NCBI GenBank assembly: GCA_913055635.1
Contig: CAJXLK010000003.1
Span: forward strand, 77,959-141,958
From: an uncultured Bacteroidota bacterium
Lineage (GTDB): Bacteria > Bacteroidota > Bacteroidia > Bacteroidales > UBA12077
Direction of reading: 5' to 3'
Length of the DNA: 64,000 nt
The position numbers were made by a program, and so were the translations under genes. The notes beneath the pieces were generated by a model, which had not been told where the DNA came from, did no database searches, and worked only from the letters and a program-made list of their open reading frames with translations. This document shows, in pieces, positions 43,402 through 51,282 of this stretch. Every line of letters starts with the position of its first letter. Position 1 is the stretch's first letter.

Positions 43402-45327
43402 ATGAAAGGGATGAATAAATTTGATAAATCGATGGATATACAACGGGAGCATAAAGACATTCGGGAGGGGGTTTCTTTGGAAACGGGTCAGCAAGGGATG
43501 TCGCCTATGAAGATGGCTGGCTACTGCCGCCATTATGCCATGTGCAAAATTGACTTTTTGGAAACCGGGGTTTGTGCGCCTGGTTTGCGTCATGGTTTTG
43601 TCAGCTATTATCCGCAGGGTCGGATGGATTTGTATGCGGCGCTTCAGCGGGGTAAGGTTTCCCTGACCCGTGGAGCGGTTCACATTGCTGAGACCTGCAA
43701 TCTGTGTGGCAAGTGTGATTATCAGTGCCATTTTGTTACGGAGATGCGGCCCTTGAGGGTCATGGAAGCGCTCCGGCAGTATGTAGAAGCAAACCGTAAT
43801 CATATAGAGGAAGGTGCTGCGGTGGATGCGGTTTACGAGGGTTTGGCCGCCATAGTTGGAGCGGAATGGTGCAGCCGGGATCCTGCCATATGTGTAGCTT
43901 ATAGCTCAGATCCGGGTCCGGCCACCCCACAGACCCTGCCGTCTTATGTTGCCTTGCCGGGCAACCGACAAGAGGTTGCTGCCATCATGAAGCTGTGCCA
44001 GCAGGAGGGATTGGGTTTTGCCGTTCGGGGCAATGGTTCCAGCGTAATGGGGTTTGTGATGAGCCATGACCTGGTGTTGGATATGTCACGGATGAAAAAG
44101 GCGGAGGTGGATTCCGGAAGGGGTTTGATCCGTCTTGGCGCCGGGGTTACGGCTTATGAAGCCCAGAAAAAGGCTTATGAACATGGCTGCCGGGTTCAGG
44201 CCGCTGAGCCCTCGGCGATGATTTGCGCCAATTTAATGTGTTCGGGCATCTTCTCCACCTATTCGCATGCTTTTGGAATGGGTGCTCAGAATGTGGTGGA
44301 TGCCGAGTTTGTTGATCCCCACGGCCGTATTTTCAGGCTCAGCGAAAAGGATGCTCCCAATCTCTTTGCCTATCAGCAGCGGGAGGTTGAGCTACCCGGG
44401 ATATGTACGGAGGTGGCCTATAAGATGTATCCCCGATTGCCTGATGAACGCGGTTTTCTGGTGCCCTTCGATCATTTTGACACTGCCCTGGCTTTTATCC
44501 GTGAAGCAGGGCAAAGGCGGATCGGCCTTGCCGCCGGCCTGTTGGGGGGTGCATACCTCTCTACCTTTTTGACCCCCACCTCTCAAATGGCCCAGCGCAT
44601 TAAGGATGTGCTGCACCGACAAATGGGCATTTCCTTCTTGGTTCAAATGATCGGGGACCAGTACAATGAGGATGCCGTACGAAAAATGGGATACCCGGTG
44701 ATCTCCCAGCGCATCTTCCGTACCCTTATGCTTTCCCTGCCCAGCCTTGGCGAAAATGAGGTTTTGATTCATATGAACGAAATGATGCCCGGGGCTTCCT
44801 TTCACGATCTCCTGTCCGATAAGAAAATGGAACCTTTGTTGGAAACAATCCTTCAACCCGACGCCCAAAGTATAGCCGATGCCGTGCCCGGCGATCTGTC
44901 CGATTTTTATTACCGCCTTTATCAGGATCCGCGGATGACAGATCTGGTATGGCTGAATGATTTTAGAATCATTAGCTCCCGGATGGGGCGCGAGAAGCAT
45001 GTGGTGGCCTGGATCGTCTATGTGCCCCTTGATCCCCCCGGGGTGGTCAAAGCCATCAACGCTGATTTTGATGCCATTGCAGCAAAGTGGAACATTAAAC
45101 ATGATTATGGCTTTATTACACCGGTCGATTTTGGCAAAAGAGCCGTCTTCGAGTATGATTATTACCTTGACCAGCAGGATGAGGATGAACGCATGCGTAT
45201 GCTGCAGGCGATGAAAGAAACGGCCGGGATGATTGGGCGTTATGCCGGCGAATATGATTCGGTACGGTGGATCAAGCATACCCTTTATCAGGGTTTTGCC
45301 CGGATGGAGAACCTGCTGTATACCTGA
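43402..45327 (+). CDS. FAD-linked oxidase with N-terminal Fe-S motif (GlcD/lactate dehydrogenase-like)
   Basis: 641 residues. The N-terminal ~120 residues contain one full CxxCxxCxxxC set, CNLCGKCDYQC (Cys99, 102, 105, 109), plus Cys42, Cys48 and Cys58 in an unusual CRHYAMC...GVC arrangement. Residues ~180-360 are a PCMH/VAO FAD domain: VALPGNRQEVAAIMKLCQQEG, FAVRGNGSSVMGFVMSHDLVLDMSRM and LIRLGAGVTAYEAQKKAYEHG. The C-terminal part is the substrate cap of FAD-linked oxidases, ending WIKHTLYQGFARMEN. It probably oxidises a 2-hydroxy acid or similar compound and passes electrons through the Fe-S centre. Having the Fe-S region before the FAD domain is the reverse of the common GlcD-GlcF fusions. 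It lies 65 bp or more from its neighbours. Confidence 0.8.
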   Translation: MKGMNKFDKSMDIQREHKDIREGVSLETGQQGMSPMKMAGYCRHYAMCKIDFLETGVCAPGLRHGFVSYYPQGRMDLYAALQRGKVSLTRGAVHIAETCNLCGKCDYQCHFVTEMRPLRVMEALRQYVEANRNHIEEGAAVDAVYEGLAAIVGAEWCSRDPAICVAYSSDPGPATPQTLPSYVALPGNRQEVAAIMKLCQQEGLGFAVRGNGSSVMGFVMSHDLVLDMSRMKKAEVDSGRGLIRLGAGVTAYEAQKKAYEHGCRVQAAEPSAMICANLMCSGIFSTYSHAFGMGAQNVVDAEFVDPHGRIFRLSEKDAPNLFAYQQREVELPGICTEVAYKMYPRLPDERGFLVPFDHFDTALAFIREAGQRRIGLAAGLLGGAYLSTFLTPTSQMAQRIKDVLHRQMGISFLVQMIGDQYNEDAVRKMGYPVISQRIFRTLMLSLPSLGENEVLIHMNEMMPGASFHDLLSDKKMEPLLETILQPDAQSIADAVPGDLSDFYYRLYQDPRMTDLVWLNDFRIISSRMGREKHVVAWIVYVPLDPPGVVKAINADFDAIAAKWNIKHDYGFITPVDFGKRAVFEYDYYLDQQDEDERMRMLQAMKETAGMIGRYAGEYDSVRWIKHTLYQGFARMENLLYT

Positions 45328-45492
45328 TGATATCAAATTGAGTGATGGTCTGCGTTATGATGTGGGTTGAAAATTCGCATGTAAAAATGGGTTTCAAGCC
45401 TCTTTGGGAATATTTTCAGGTTTTTTTGAGTGGAATGGATGGGGATCGAGATTTGCAATTGAGTGTCTGTCAATTTGAGATAGGGCTAAACG

Positions 45493-46172
45493 ATGTCTTT
45501 ATTTTTGATTACCGGTGCCACCGGTTTACTGGGATCACATATTGCTGCAGCCCTTTTGCAGGGAGGTTATCCTGTGGTGGCCCTTGCCAGGGGCAAAAAT
45601 GGTTTAAGTGGCGAGCAACGGGTGCTGCGTCTTAAAACCCTGTGGCTGCTCAAAAAAATGTTGCTCGACGAACTGCGTTCAGGGGGGCAGAGGGCGAAAG
45701 AATTGGGGTTTTTCAATATCCTCAGGATCAATTGTTTATGCCGATTTCCATCGAAAAGGCCCCGAATGGCGGAATCAACCTGATCCCCGTCGATTACTTC
45801 ACCCGAGCCTTCCTGGCTTTATTCGGCCGCAAAGTCAACCACTCTGTCTATCACATTACCAACGCCCGAAGCGCTCCAATGGACGAGATGATCGCTTATA
45901 CCAGCCGTTTTTTCCAACTCACAGGCCTCCGGACAATCATTCCCCTGCCCGGTCAAAACCCATCGCGCAATGTCCTGGAAAGCCTTTTGGATAAATACCT
46001 GGGTGAATACAATCCCTATCTCCGCGATGAAAGGGTTTTTAATATGCATACCGCCAGAAGGTGCCTCGAAAAGGAAGAGATTCGGTGCCCCGATATGAAT
46101 TATCCGCAGTTCGAAAACGTGATGCAGTATGCCCTTCAAACCAACTGGGGCAAACAAATCGGTTTTGATTAA
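45493..46172 (+). pseudogene. Decayed SDR/thioester-reductase-like gene with internal deletion and frameshift
   Basis: The start (ATG 45493) encodes a clear NAD(P)-binding N-terminus, LITGATGLLGSHIAAALLQGG, then VALARGKNG. From about 45700 the homology continues in another frame: LFMPISIEKAPNGGINLIPVDYFTRAFLALFGR, then HSVYHITNARSAPM, the C-terminal half of extended SDRs of the thioester reductase type, ending at 46172. The central ~130 residues with the catalytic YxxxK are missing, and the two parts are out of frame. Full-length relatives would need about 1.1 kb, whereas 0.68 kb remain. The gene is therefore almost certainly dead. It lies upstream of an acyltransferase and DUF6320-like gene with which it may once have worked. 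Confidence 0.78.
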
Positions 46173-46289
46173 ACCCGTGCAATGAGCCTTCGTCTTGGGT
46201 CATCCCCCGGCCATTTGCCGGTTAGGTTCTGATCCCGGTCTCTTCCAAATTCCCGGGCCCTTCATGCTACTTAATTGATAACTTTTGTC

Positions 46290-46297
46290 TAATTTTG
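46290..46297 (+). promoter_or_regulatory. Candidate -7 promoter element for the AI-2E-type permease
   Basis: TAATTTTG matches TAnnTTTG and lies 22 bases before the ATG at 46320. TTGATAACTTTTG upstream offers only a poorly spaced -33 element. Confidence 0.35.
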
Positions 46298-46319
46298 AAT
46301 TTCAACTGATTAATTTTAT

Positions 46320-47468
46320 ATGAACCACTCCGCAGGTACCCTTCAACGCGTAGCCTACTTTCTGATCGTGGCTGTTATTACCGTTTATATTTTGATCATC
46401 GGCCAGTTTATTATTGTTCCCATGATCTTTGCCGCCCTGTTGTCGATTATGGTTCAGCCCCTTTGCAATTTCCTGGAAAGGTACATCAAATGGAAGGTTC
46501 CTGCGATATTGCTTTCGTTTTTGGCCCTTTTAATCCCGGCAACCGGCATCATCATGTTTTTTTCCTATCAGATGGGCGAGGTGATCCGCAACATGCCAGC
46601 GATAACTGAAAACCTGCAGCATACCTCAGATTTTGTCTTTAACTGGTTGAATGATACGTTTGGCATCACCCGGGCCCAGACCTGGGAATGGCTGCGGTCG
46701 AATTTTTCAAAAGTACTGGATTCTCCGCTTCAATTTTTTCGGGGCGGGCTGACTTCCTCCACCGCCTTTTTGATCAATTTGTTCATGGTTTTGATTTTCA
46801 TGTTTTTCTTTCTGTTGTATCGGGGAGGCATTAAAAATTTTATCCTGCTTCAGTTTAAGCGGGATACGCGCAGACAGGGAGAAGAAATTCTTTTCCAGAT
46901 CCAGCATTTGGTGCGCCGTTATTTATATGGGTTGTTGAGTGTGATCGTTATCCTGGCCGTGCTTAACAGCATTGGATTGTTGATCATCGGGGTGGGGTAT
47001 GCTGTTTTCTGGGCCAGTCTGGCTGCTTTTCTGAGCATTATTCCGTATATAGGAACCACCCTGGGTGGCCTGCTGCCTTTTATGTACAGCTTTGCCACTG
47101 CTTCTGACTGGTGGCAACCGGTGGCTGTGGTGGGTCTTTATTTTGGCGTCCAGCAGATCGAGGGCAACCTGATCACCCCTTATGTGGTGGGTTCCAACGT
47201 GAAGATCAATCCTTTTTTTGCCATCATCTCCCTGCTTGTCGGTGGGGTTATATGGGGGCTTGCCGGTATTGTGCTGGGAATTCCCATTGCTGCCATTGTG
47301 AAACTGATCTTTGACCATGTGGATGCCCTCAAACCCGTAGGGGCATTGATGAGCAGAGACCTCCACGAGAAGGATGAGGAATTTCTTCAAAAATGGGATG
47401 ATGAGCGTTACCGCCTTTCCAGCATTTTCAGGAGTGAGAAAGAGGGGGATAGATCCAGTGGCCAATGA
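46320..47468 (+). CDS. AI-2E family transporter (PerM/TqsA-like membrane protein)
   Basis: 382 residues with seven to eight membrane helices. The paired N-terminal helices (VAYFLIVAVITVYILIIGQFIIVPMIFAALLSIMVQPL) are followed by a soluble helical segment (~90-150) and a C-terminal helix bundle. The signatures FLSIIPYIGTTLGGLLP and GNLITPYVVGSNVKINPFFAIISLLVGG are typical of the family. Members are described as exporters of the autoinducer AI-2 or as Na+(Li+)/H+ antiporters, so the substrate is open. The C-terminal tail (DLHEKDEEFLQKWDDERYRLSSIF) is cytoplasmic and charged. It appears to be a single-gene unit between the dead SDR and the acyltransferase. Confidence 0.9.
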   Translation: MNHSAGTLQRVAYFLIVAVITVYILIIGQFIIVPMIFAALLSIMVQPLCNFLERYIKWKVPAILLSFLALLIPATGIIMFFSYQMGEVIRNMPAITENLQHTSDFVFNWLNDTFGITRAQTWEWLRSNFSKVLDSPLQFFRGGLTSSTAFLINLFMVLIFMFFFLLYRGGIKNFILLQFKRDTRRQGEEILFQIQHLVRRYLYGLLSVIVILAVLNSIGLLIIGVGYAVFWASLAAFLSIIPYIGTTLGGLLPFMYSFATASDWWQPVAVVGLYFGVQQIEGNLITPYVVGSNVKINPFFAIISLLVGGVIWGLAGIVLGIPIAAIVKLIFDHVDALKPVGALMSRDLHEKDEEFLQKWDDERYRLSSIFRSEKEGDRSSGQ

Positions 47469-47567
47469 CAAAGTCACCGACCGGCAAAGAAGTGTCAAAA
47501 TTACGGGGGTGTCTTAAAAGTCTTTATCAGGATAAAATTAGGGGATTAACTTTTTAACCCTGTTTTA

Positions 47568-48878
47568 ATGGAAGAACCAACACACATGCGGCAGCAAGTG
47601 ATCCGTGATTTTTGGCTTCGCCTGGACAACGCCGCCAAGATGTATCCGGCCATTTTGAACAAGGAATTTACCACGGTATTTCGGCTGTCCGCCGTGTTGA
47701 AACAGCCGGTTCAGATTCGTCCTTTTTTAAGGGCGGTGGCCCAGGTGGAACAACGGTTCCCTTACTATAAGATGCGTTTGAGGCGTGGTTTTTTCTGGTA
47801 TTATCTGGAGCACAACAGCATTCCGGTTCATGTGCAACCCGATCATGGGGCTCTTTGTCGGGGGTTTCAGAAATTTGGCGACCACGGCTTGCTGTTCAGG
47901 ATATTGGTGCGGGGAGGTACGATCAGTGTAGAATTTTCACACATTCTGACCGATGGAAAAGGCGCCCTGGAGTTTCTCAAGTCCTTGTTGGTGACCTATT
48001 TTTCGCAGACGGGCATTTCCATACCTGCCTCGCTGGGGTATCTTCAACCTGAAACGCCGATATCCGGACAGGAGCTGGAGGATTCCTTTCAGCGTTATTT
48101 TCAGAAGGACCTTCCTGATATGGGTCCGATGAGCCGGGCTTTTCACCTGCCCCTGAAGCTGCCCCGACCCGCTACCTTCAATGTGATGACCGTGTCCCTG
48201 CCCATGGATAAGATCAAGGAGCAAGCCGGCCACCGGAGAGTCAGCATTACCGAGTATTTGATATCGGCCTACTTATGCGCCCTGCAAAGGGTTTACCAGA
48301 ACCTCGATCGCCCCCACCAGCGCAGACAAAACAAGGTCTTACGCATCCAGGTGCCCGTCGATTTGCGCCGGATATTCCCTTCGCTCTCCATGCGCAATTT
48401 TACCCTTTTCGTCTTGCCTGAAATCGACCTGCGCCTGGGATATTATTATTTCGATGAAATTGTTAAAAAAGTCCACCACCAAATGGAACTGGAGAAGGAT
48501 AAAAAGGTGATCAGCCAAACCATTTCTAGAAATGTGGGCAGCGAGAAAGATCAGGTATTGCGGAGCGTACCCCTTTTTATTAAACGTTTGATCCTACAAA
48601 CCCAGTATTATTCAAGGGGCGCCAACCTCTACAGCGGAGAGCTCACCAACCTGGGCAAAATCGATCTGACCCGCCCGCTTAATGATTGGATCGAGGCCTT
48701 TGCCTTTATCCCTCCTCCTCCCAACCGCGCATTGAAAGTCGACTGCGGAGTGATTGGCTTCCGGGATCAACTGATGTTGAGTTTCGCAAATATCACCCGA
48801 TCTCAAAGCCTGGAAACAGCCTTTTTGAATGTTTTAAACCAGGATGGGATCCCCTTTGAAATCCGGAACATTTTTTAA
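47568..48878 (+). CDS. Condensation-domain-like (alcohol) acyltransferase
   Basis: 436 residues of the BAHD/condensation superfamily. The catalytic HxxxDG motif is His125-Ile-Leu-Thr-Asp129-Gly in SVEFSHILTDGKGALEFL. A FPSLSMRNFTLFV segment near 280-292 resembles the second conserved loop of alcohol acetyltransferase-like proteins. These enzymes move acyl groups onto alcohols, amines or lipids; the substrate is unknown. It is followed after only five bases by a zinc-ribbon membrane protein, a pairing I recall from other Firmicutes and Bacteroidota genomes. The decayed SDR upstream may have been a third member. A start at ATG 47586 (six codons later) is possible. Confidence 0.75.
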   Translation: MEEPTHMRQQVIRDFWLRLDNAAKMYPAILNKEFTTVFRLSAVLKQPVQIRPFLRAVAQVEQRFPYYKMRLRRGFFWYYLEHNSIPVHVQPDHGALCRGFQKFGDHGLLFRILVRGGTISVEFSHILTDGKGALEFLKSLLVTYFSQTGISIPASLGYLQPETPISGQELEDSFQRYFQKDLPDMGPMSRAFHLPLKLPRPATFNVMTVSLPMDKIKEQAGHRRVSITEYLISAYLCALQRVYQNLDRPHQRRQNKVLRIQVPVDLRRIFPSLSMRNFTLFVLPEIDLRLGYYYFDEIVKKVHHQMELEKDKKVISQTISRNVGSEKDQVLRSVPLFIKRLILQTQYYSRGANLYSGELTNLGKIDLTRPLNDWIEAFAFIPPPPNRALKVDCGVIGFRDQLMLSFANITRSQSLETAFLNVLNQDGIPFEIRNIF

Positions 48879-48883
48879 AATAG

Positions 48884-49612
48884 ATGTTTATGATCTGCAA
48901 AAACTGTGGCGTTGAGCTGGAAGAGCATATGAATTACTGTCCTTTGTGCGGGCATCCGGTGGAAAAAGGTCCTATGAAATCGCCTGAACCCGTGAAGGTG
49001 GAGGGTGAGACGGGTGAAAACCGTACTTATTCCAGGATGTGGCAGTTGAACATCATGCAAAAACGAAAACTGATCTGGGAAGTCATTACCCTGGTCGTGC
49101 TTTCAGGAATCCTGGCCGTGACCCTGCTGAACTTCATTTTCGACCAAAGCATTACATGGTCAGTTTATCCATTGATTTTTGGTTTGGGCATTTTTGCTTA
49201 CGCTTCGGCTTTTACTTTTTTGTATGGGAAAAGGTGGTGGCAAACCCTCTCCAGCTTGATGATCACCTTTTTAATCCTGTTTTTTGCCGATTATGCCGAT
49301 GCCCGGATCGAATGGGCTTTCGACCTGGCCCTGCCCCTGGAATTGGCACTTTACATAACAGGCCTTGTGCTGTATTTCGCTGCAAGAAAAAGCCAACACC
49401 TTGGTTTTAATCTGATTGCCTATGTCTTTATCGCCATGGCATTCTTGCTGATCATGATCGAGGGGATCCTTTCTTTGCATCGCCACCAATATCTGGCGCT
49501 TGACTGGAGCCTCATCGTGCTGATCTCTGTCATTCCCGTGGCAGCAGTGCTGCTTTACATCCATTTCCGTTTAAGGACAAATCCGGACCTGAAGAAATTT
49601 TTTCACATCTGA
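48884..49612 (+). CDS. Zinc-ribbon membrane protein, DUF6320-like
   Basis: 242 residues. The N-terminus is a zinc ribbon with Cys5, Cys8, Cys19 and Cys22 (CKNCGVELEEHMNYCPLCG). A ~40-residue linker follows, then six hydrophobic helices beginning at LIWEVITLVVLSGILAVTLL. The C-terminal tail is short (RLRTNPDLKKFFHI). This matches the DUF6320 pattern as I remember it; function is unknown. The start is five bases after the acyltransferase stop, so the two are translationally close and probably co-expressed. A second ATG two codons in (48890) is equally acceptable and still keeps all four cysteines. Confidence 0.75.
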   Translation: MFMICKNCGVELEEHMNYCPLCGHPVEKGPMKSPEPVKVEGETGENRTYSRMWQLNIMQKRKLIWEVITLVVLSGILAVTLLNFIFDQSITWSVYPLIFGLGIFAYASAFTFLYGKRWWQTLSSLMITFLILFFADYADARIEWAFDLALPLELALYITGLVLYFAARKSQHLGFNLIAYVFIAMAFLLIMIEGILSLHRHQYLALDWSLIVLISVIPVAAVLLYIHFRLRTNPDLKKFFHI

Positions 49613-49866
49613 GGGCTCTTCCCAGAATATACCGGAAACTACTGGAGATTGCTGTAAATCACCGGAATCCACCGGAAATGATGGAAAAGTATTTAACGGG
49701 GCGTCTGAAAAGGCTTGATAAGTAGGCTTATATATTAATTGCCATGGCCTGTTCACAATAGGAATGGGCATTGACATTTTGGAGCGTTTGGATATATCTG
49801 AGGGGGAGATTTTATGACAATCAACCCCGATTTAGAATTTAACCAAACAACCCGTATTGAACATCA

Positions 49867-50232
49867 TCAAAGATAAAGGTTGATTTTTTGTTCCAGTTCG
49901 TCGATGTCGATGGGTTTTCTCAGGTAATCATTGGCGCCAAGTTCCATGGCTCTTTTTTCGGATTCGCTGTCCTGCAGGGCCGTTAAGGCGATAACCGGGA
50001 CATTTTGGGTTTGTTCATCCTTTTTGATCCGGGAAAGAAATTCAAAGCCATCAAGGGCTGGCATCATCAGATCCAGAACAATCAAGTCGATGCTGTTGTC
50101 ATATAAAGTCTGAAGGGCTTTCTGGCTGTCGCTTTCCAGGATGTAGTCAATGGCGCTGTTGTCTTCAAAAATAGACTGTACAAGGAAAAGCGAAGTTTCC
50201 GAATCGTCTACCACAAGTATTCGCCGGGCCAT
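49867..50232 (-). CDS. Single-domain response regulator (receiver only)
   Basis: 121 residues, a complete CheY-like fold. The acidic pocket is in ILVVDDSETS. The phospho-accepting Asp is in LIVLDLMMPALDGFEFL. Thr/Ser is in VIALTALQDS and the conserved Lys in NDYLRKPIDIDEL. There is no output domain, so it works by protein contact or as a phosphate shuttle in a phosphorelay. It is close to the Crp-type regulator and two hybrid kinases, any of which could be a partner (inference). It is divergent from the Crp gene. Confidence 0.92.
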   Translation of the reverse strand: MARRILVVDDSETSLFLVQSIFEDNSAIDYILESDSQKALQTLYDNSIDLIVLDLMMPALDGFEFLSRIKKDEQTQNVPVIALTALQDSESEKRAMELGANDYLRKPIDIDELEQKINLYL

Positions 50233-50342
50233 ATGAATGAAGGGTTTTAGGGTTTACTGGTTATGGTTGACACAAAAATAGGAAAAGTAAGATCATGTGC
50301 TCGATTTTTTTTATATTACTCTCGAATAATTTGACTCGACAA

Positions 50343-50508
50343 ACAGGTATGTTGACCTGGAAAAGAATTTGAACAGGCAGAACTGTTGACCTGGAAAATG
50401 ATGCATACAGGCAGGTCGTTGATTATAAGAGTGCTTTTTACAGGCAGATATGTTGATTTGGAAAAGGATTTTTACAGGCAGATATATTGACCAGGAAAAG
50501 GATTTATT
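50343..50508 (+). repeat. Five ~34-bp direct repeats ending at the Crp/Fnr gene start codon
   Basis: Units start at 50343, 50373, 50407, 50440 and 50474 (lengths 30, 34, 33, 34 and 35) and share ACAGGCAGATATGTTGACC then TGGAAAAGGATTT. The third is the most diverged. The last unit ends exactly one base before the ATG at 50509 and includes the GGAAAAGGA Shine-Dalgarno-like run, so the ribosome-binding region itself is repeated upstream. Confidence 0.9.
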
Positions 50509-51186
50509 ATGAGCAATGGTAAGGTACCGGACTGCCGTGATATCTGGCATGAGATGGGATTGACCCCTGAAGAGAAACAGCAGGTTGAGGACAACAGCAA
50601 CGAGGTGGTTTATTCGGCCGGTGAAACGATCATCAAACAGGGCACGTTTGCCTCGCACATTTTTGTTTTAAAAACGGGTTTGGCCAAAGTGGTCAGGGAA
50701 GGGGAGAATAACAAACGGCTGGCATACAGTCTCCTTGCTCCACCCGCTTTTTTTGGTTTTTCAGCTTTGCAGGCCGAATATTTTTATTTTGGAGTGGAAG
50801 CCATGAAAGATGCTTCTATTTGTCAGATCCGCAAGGAAATGATCAATGGAATCATTGATCATAACCCCAAGGCGAACCGTTATTACCGGGATTGGTGTGG
50901 CCGCCAGAACCGCGAGTTGTTTACCAAGCTGGAGATTACCAGCACAAGGAACAACCATGGGAAACTGGCTTCCACGCTTTATAGCTTGTGCGGGGAAAAA
51001 TATGAAAAGGAGGGGGTTTTTGAGGTCATTACCCGGAGGGATTTGGCTGAGCTGGCCTCTATATCCCGTGAAAGCGCCAACAAGATTCTGAAGGAGCTTG
51101 AGAATGACCGCATCATCGAGATCAACCAGCGCAGCATTGAGATCAGAAAACCGGAACTGCTTCGGCGGTTGAGCCTGATTGGCTGA
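50509..51186 (+). CDS. Crp/Fnr family transcription regulator
   Basis: 225 residues. The N-terminal cyclic-nucleotide-binding-like beta roll is ~30-120 (VVYSAGETIIKQGTFASHIFVLKTGLAKVV). A dimerisation helix follows, then a C-terminal winged helix ~150-215 with the recognition segment ITRRDLAELASISRESANKILKELENDRIIEI. It has no FNR-type N-terminal cysteine cluster, so it does not look like a 4Fe-4S oxygen sensor, and the cNMP pocket arginine is not obvious. Its promoter region consists of five ~34-bp repeats, which may be operator sites. It could control anaerobic respiration genes in the window, but that is inference. Confidence 0.92.
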   Translation: MSNGKVPDCRDIWHEMGLTPEEKQQVEDNSNEVVYSAGETIIKQGTFASHIFVLKTGLAKVVREGENNKRLAYSLLAPPAFFGFSALQAEYFYFGVEAMKDASICQIRKEMINGIIDHNPKANRYYRDWCGRQNRELFTKLEITSTRNNHGKLASTLYSLCGEKYEKEGVFEVITRRDLAELASISRESANKILKELENDRIIEINQRSIEIRKPELLRRLSLIG

Positions 51187-51282
51187 GGTTTTTTAAGGTT
51201 ACTGTATACGGGAATCATTAAGCAGGAAACTGGATGTAGTAATGAAGGTTGTTTGGCGATGTTTGCTGTTCCTGTTGAAAAT

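Noticed and set aside
50343-50508. Possible CRISPR array
   Set aside because: Units are adjacent direct repeats with no unique spacers of regular length, and no cas gene is present.
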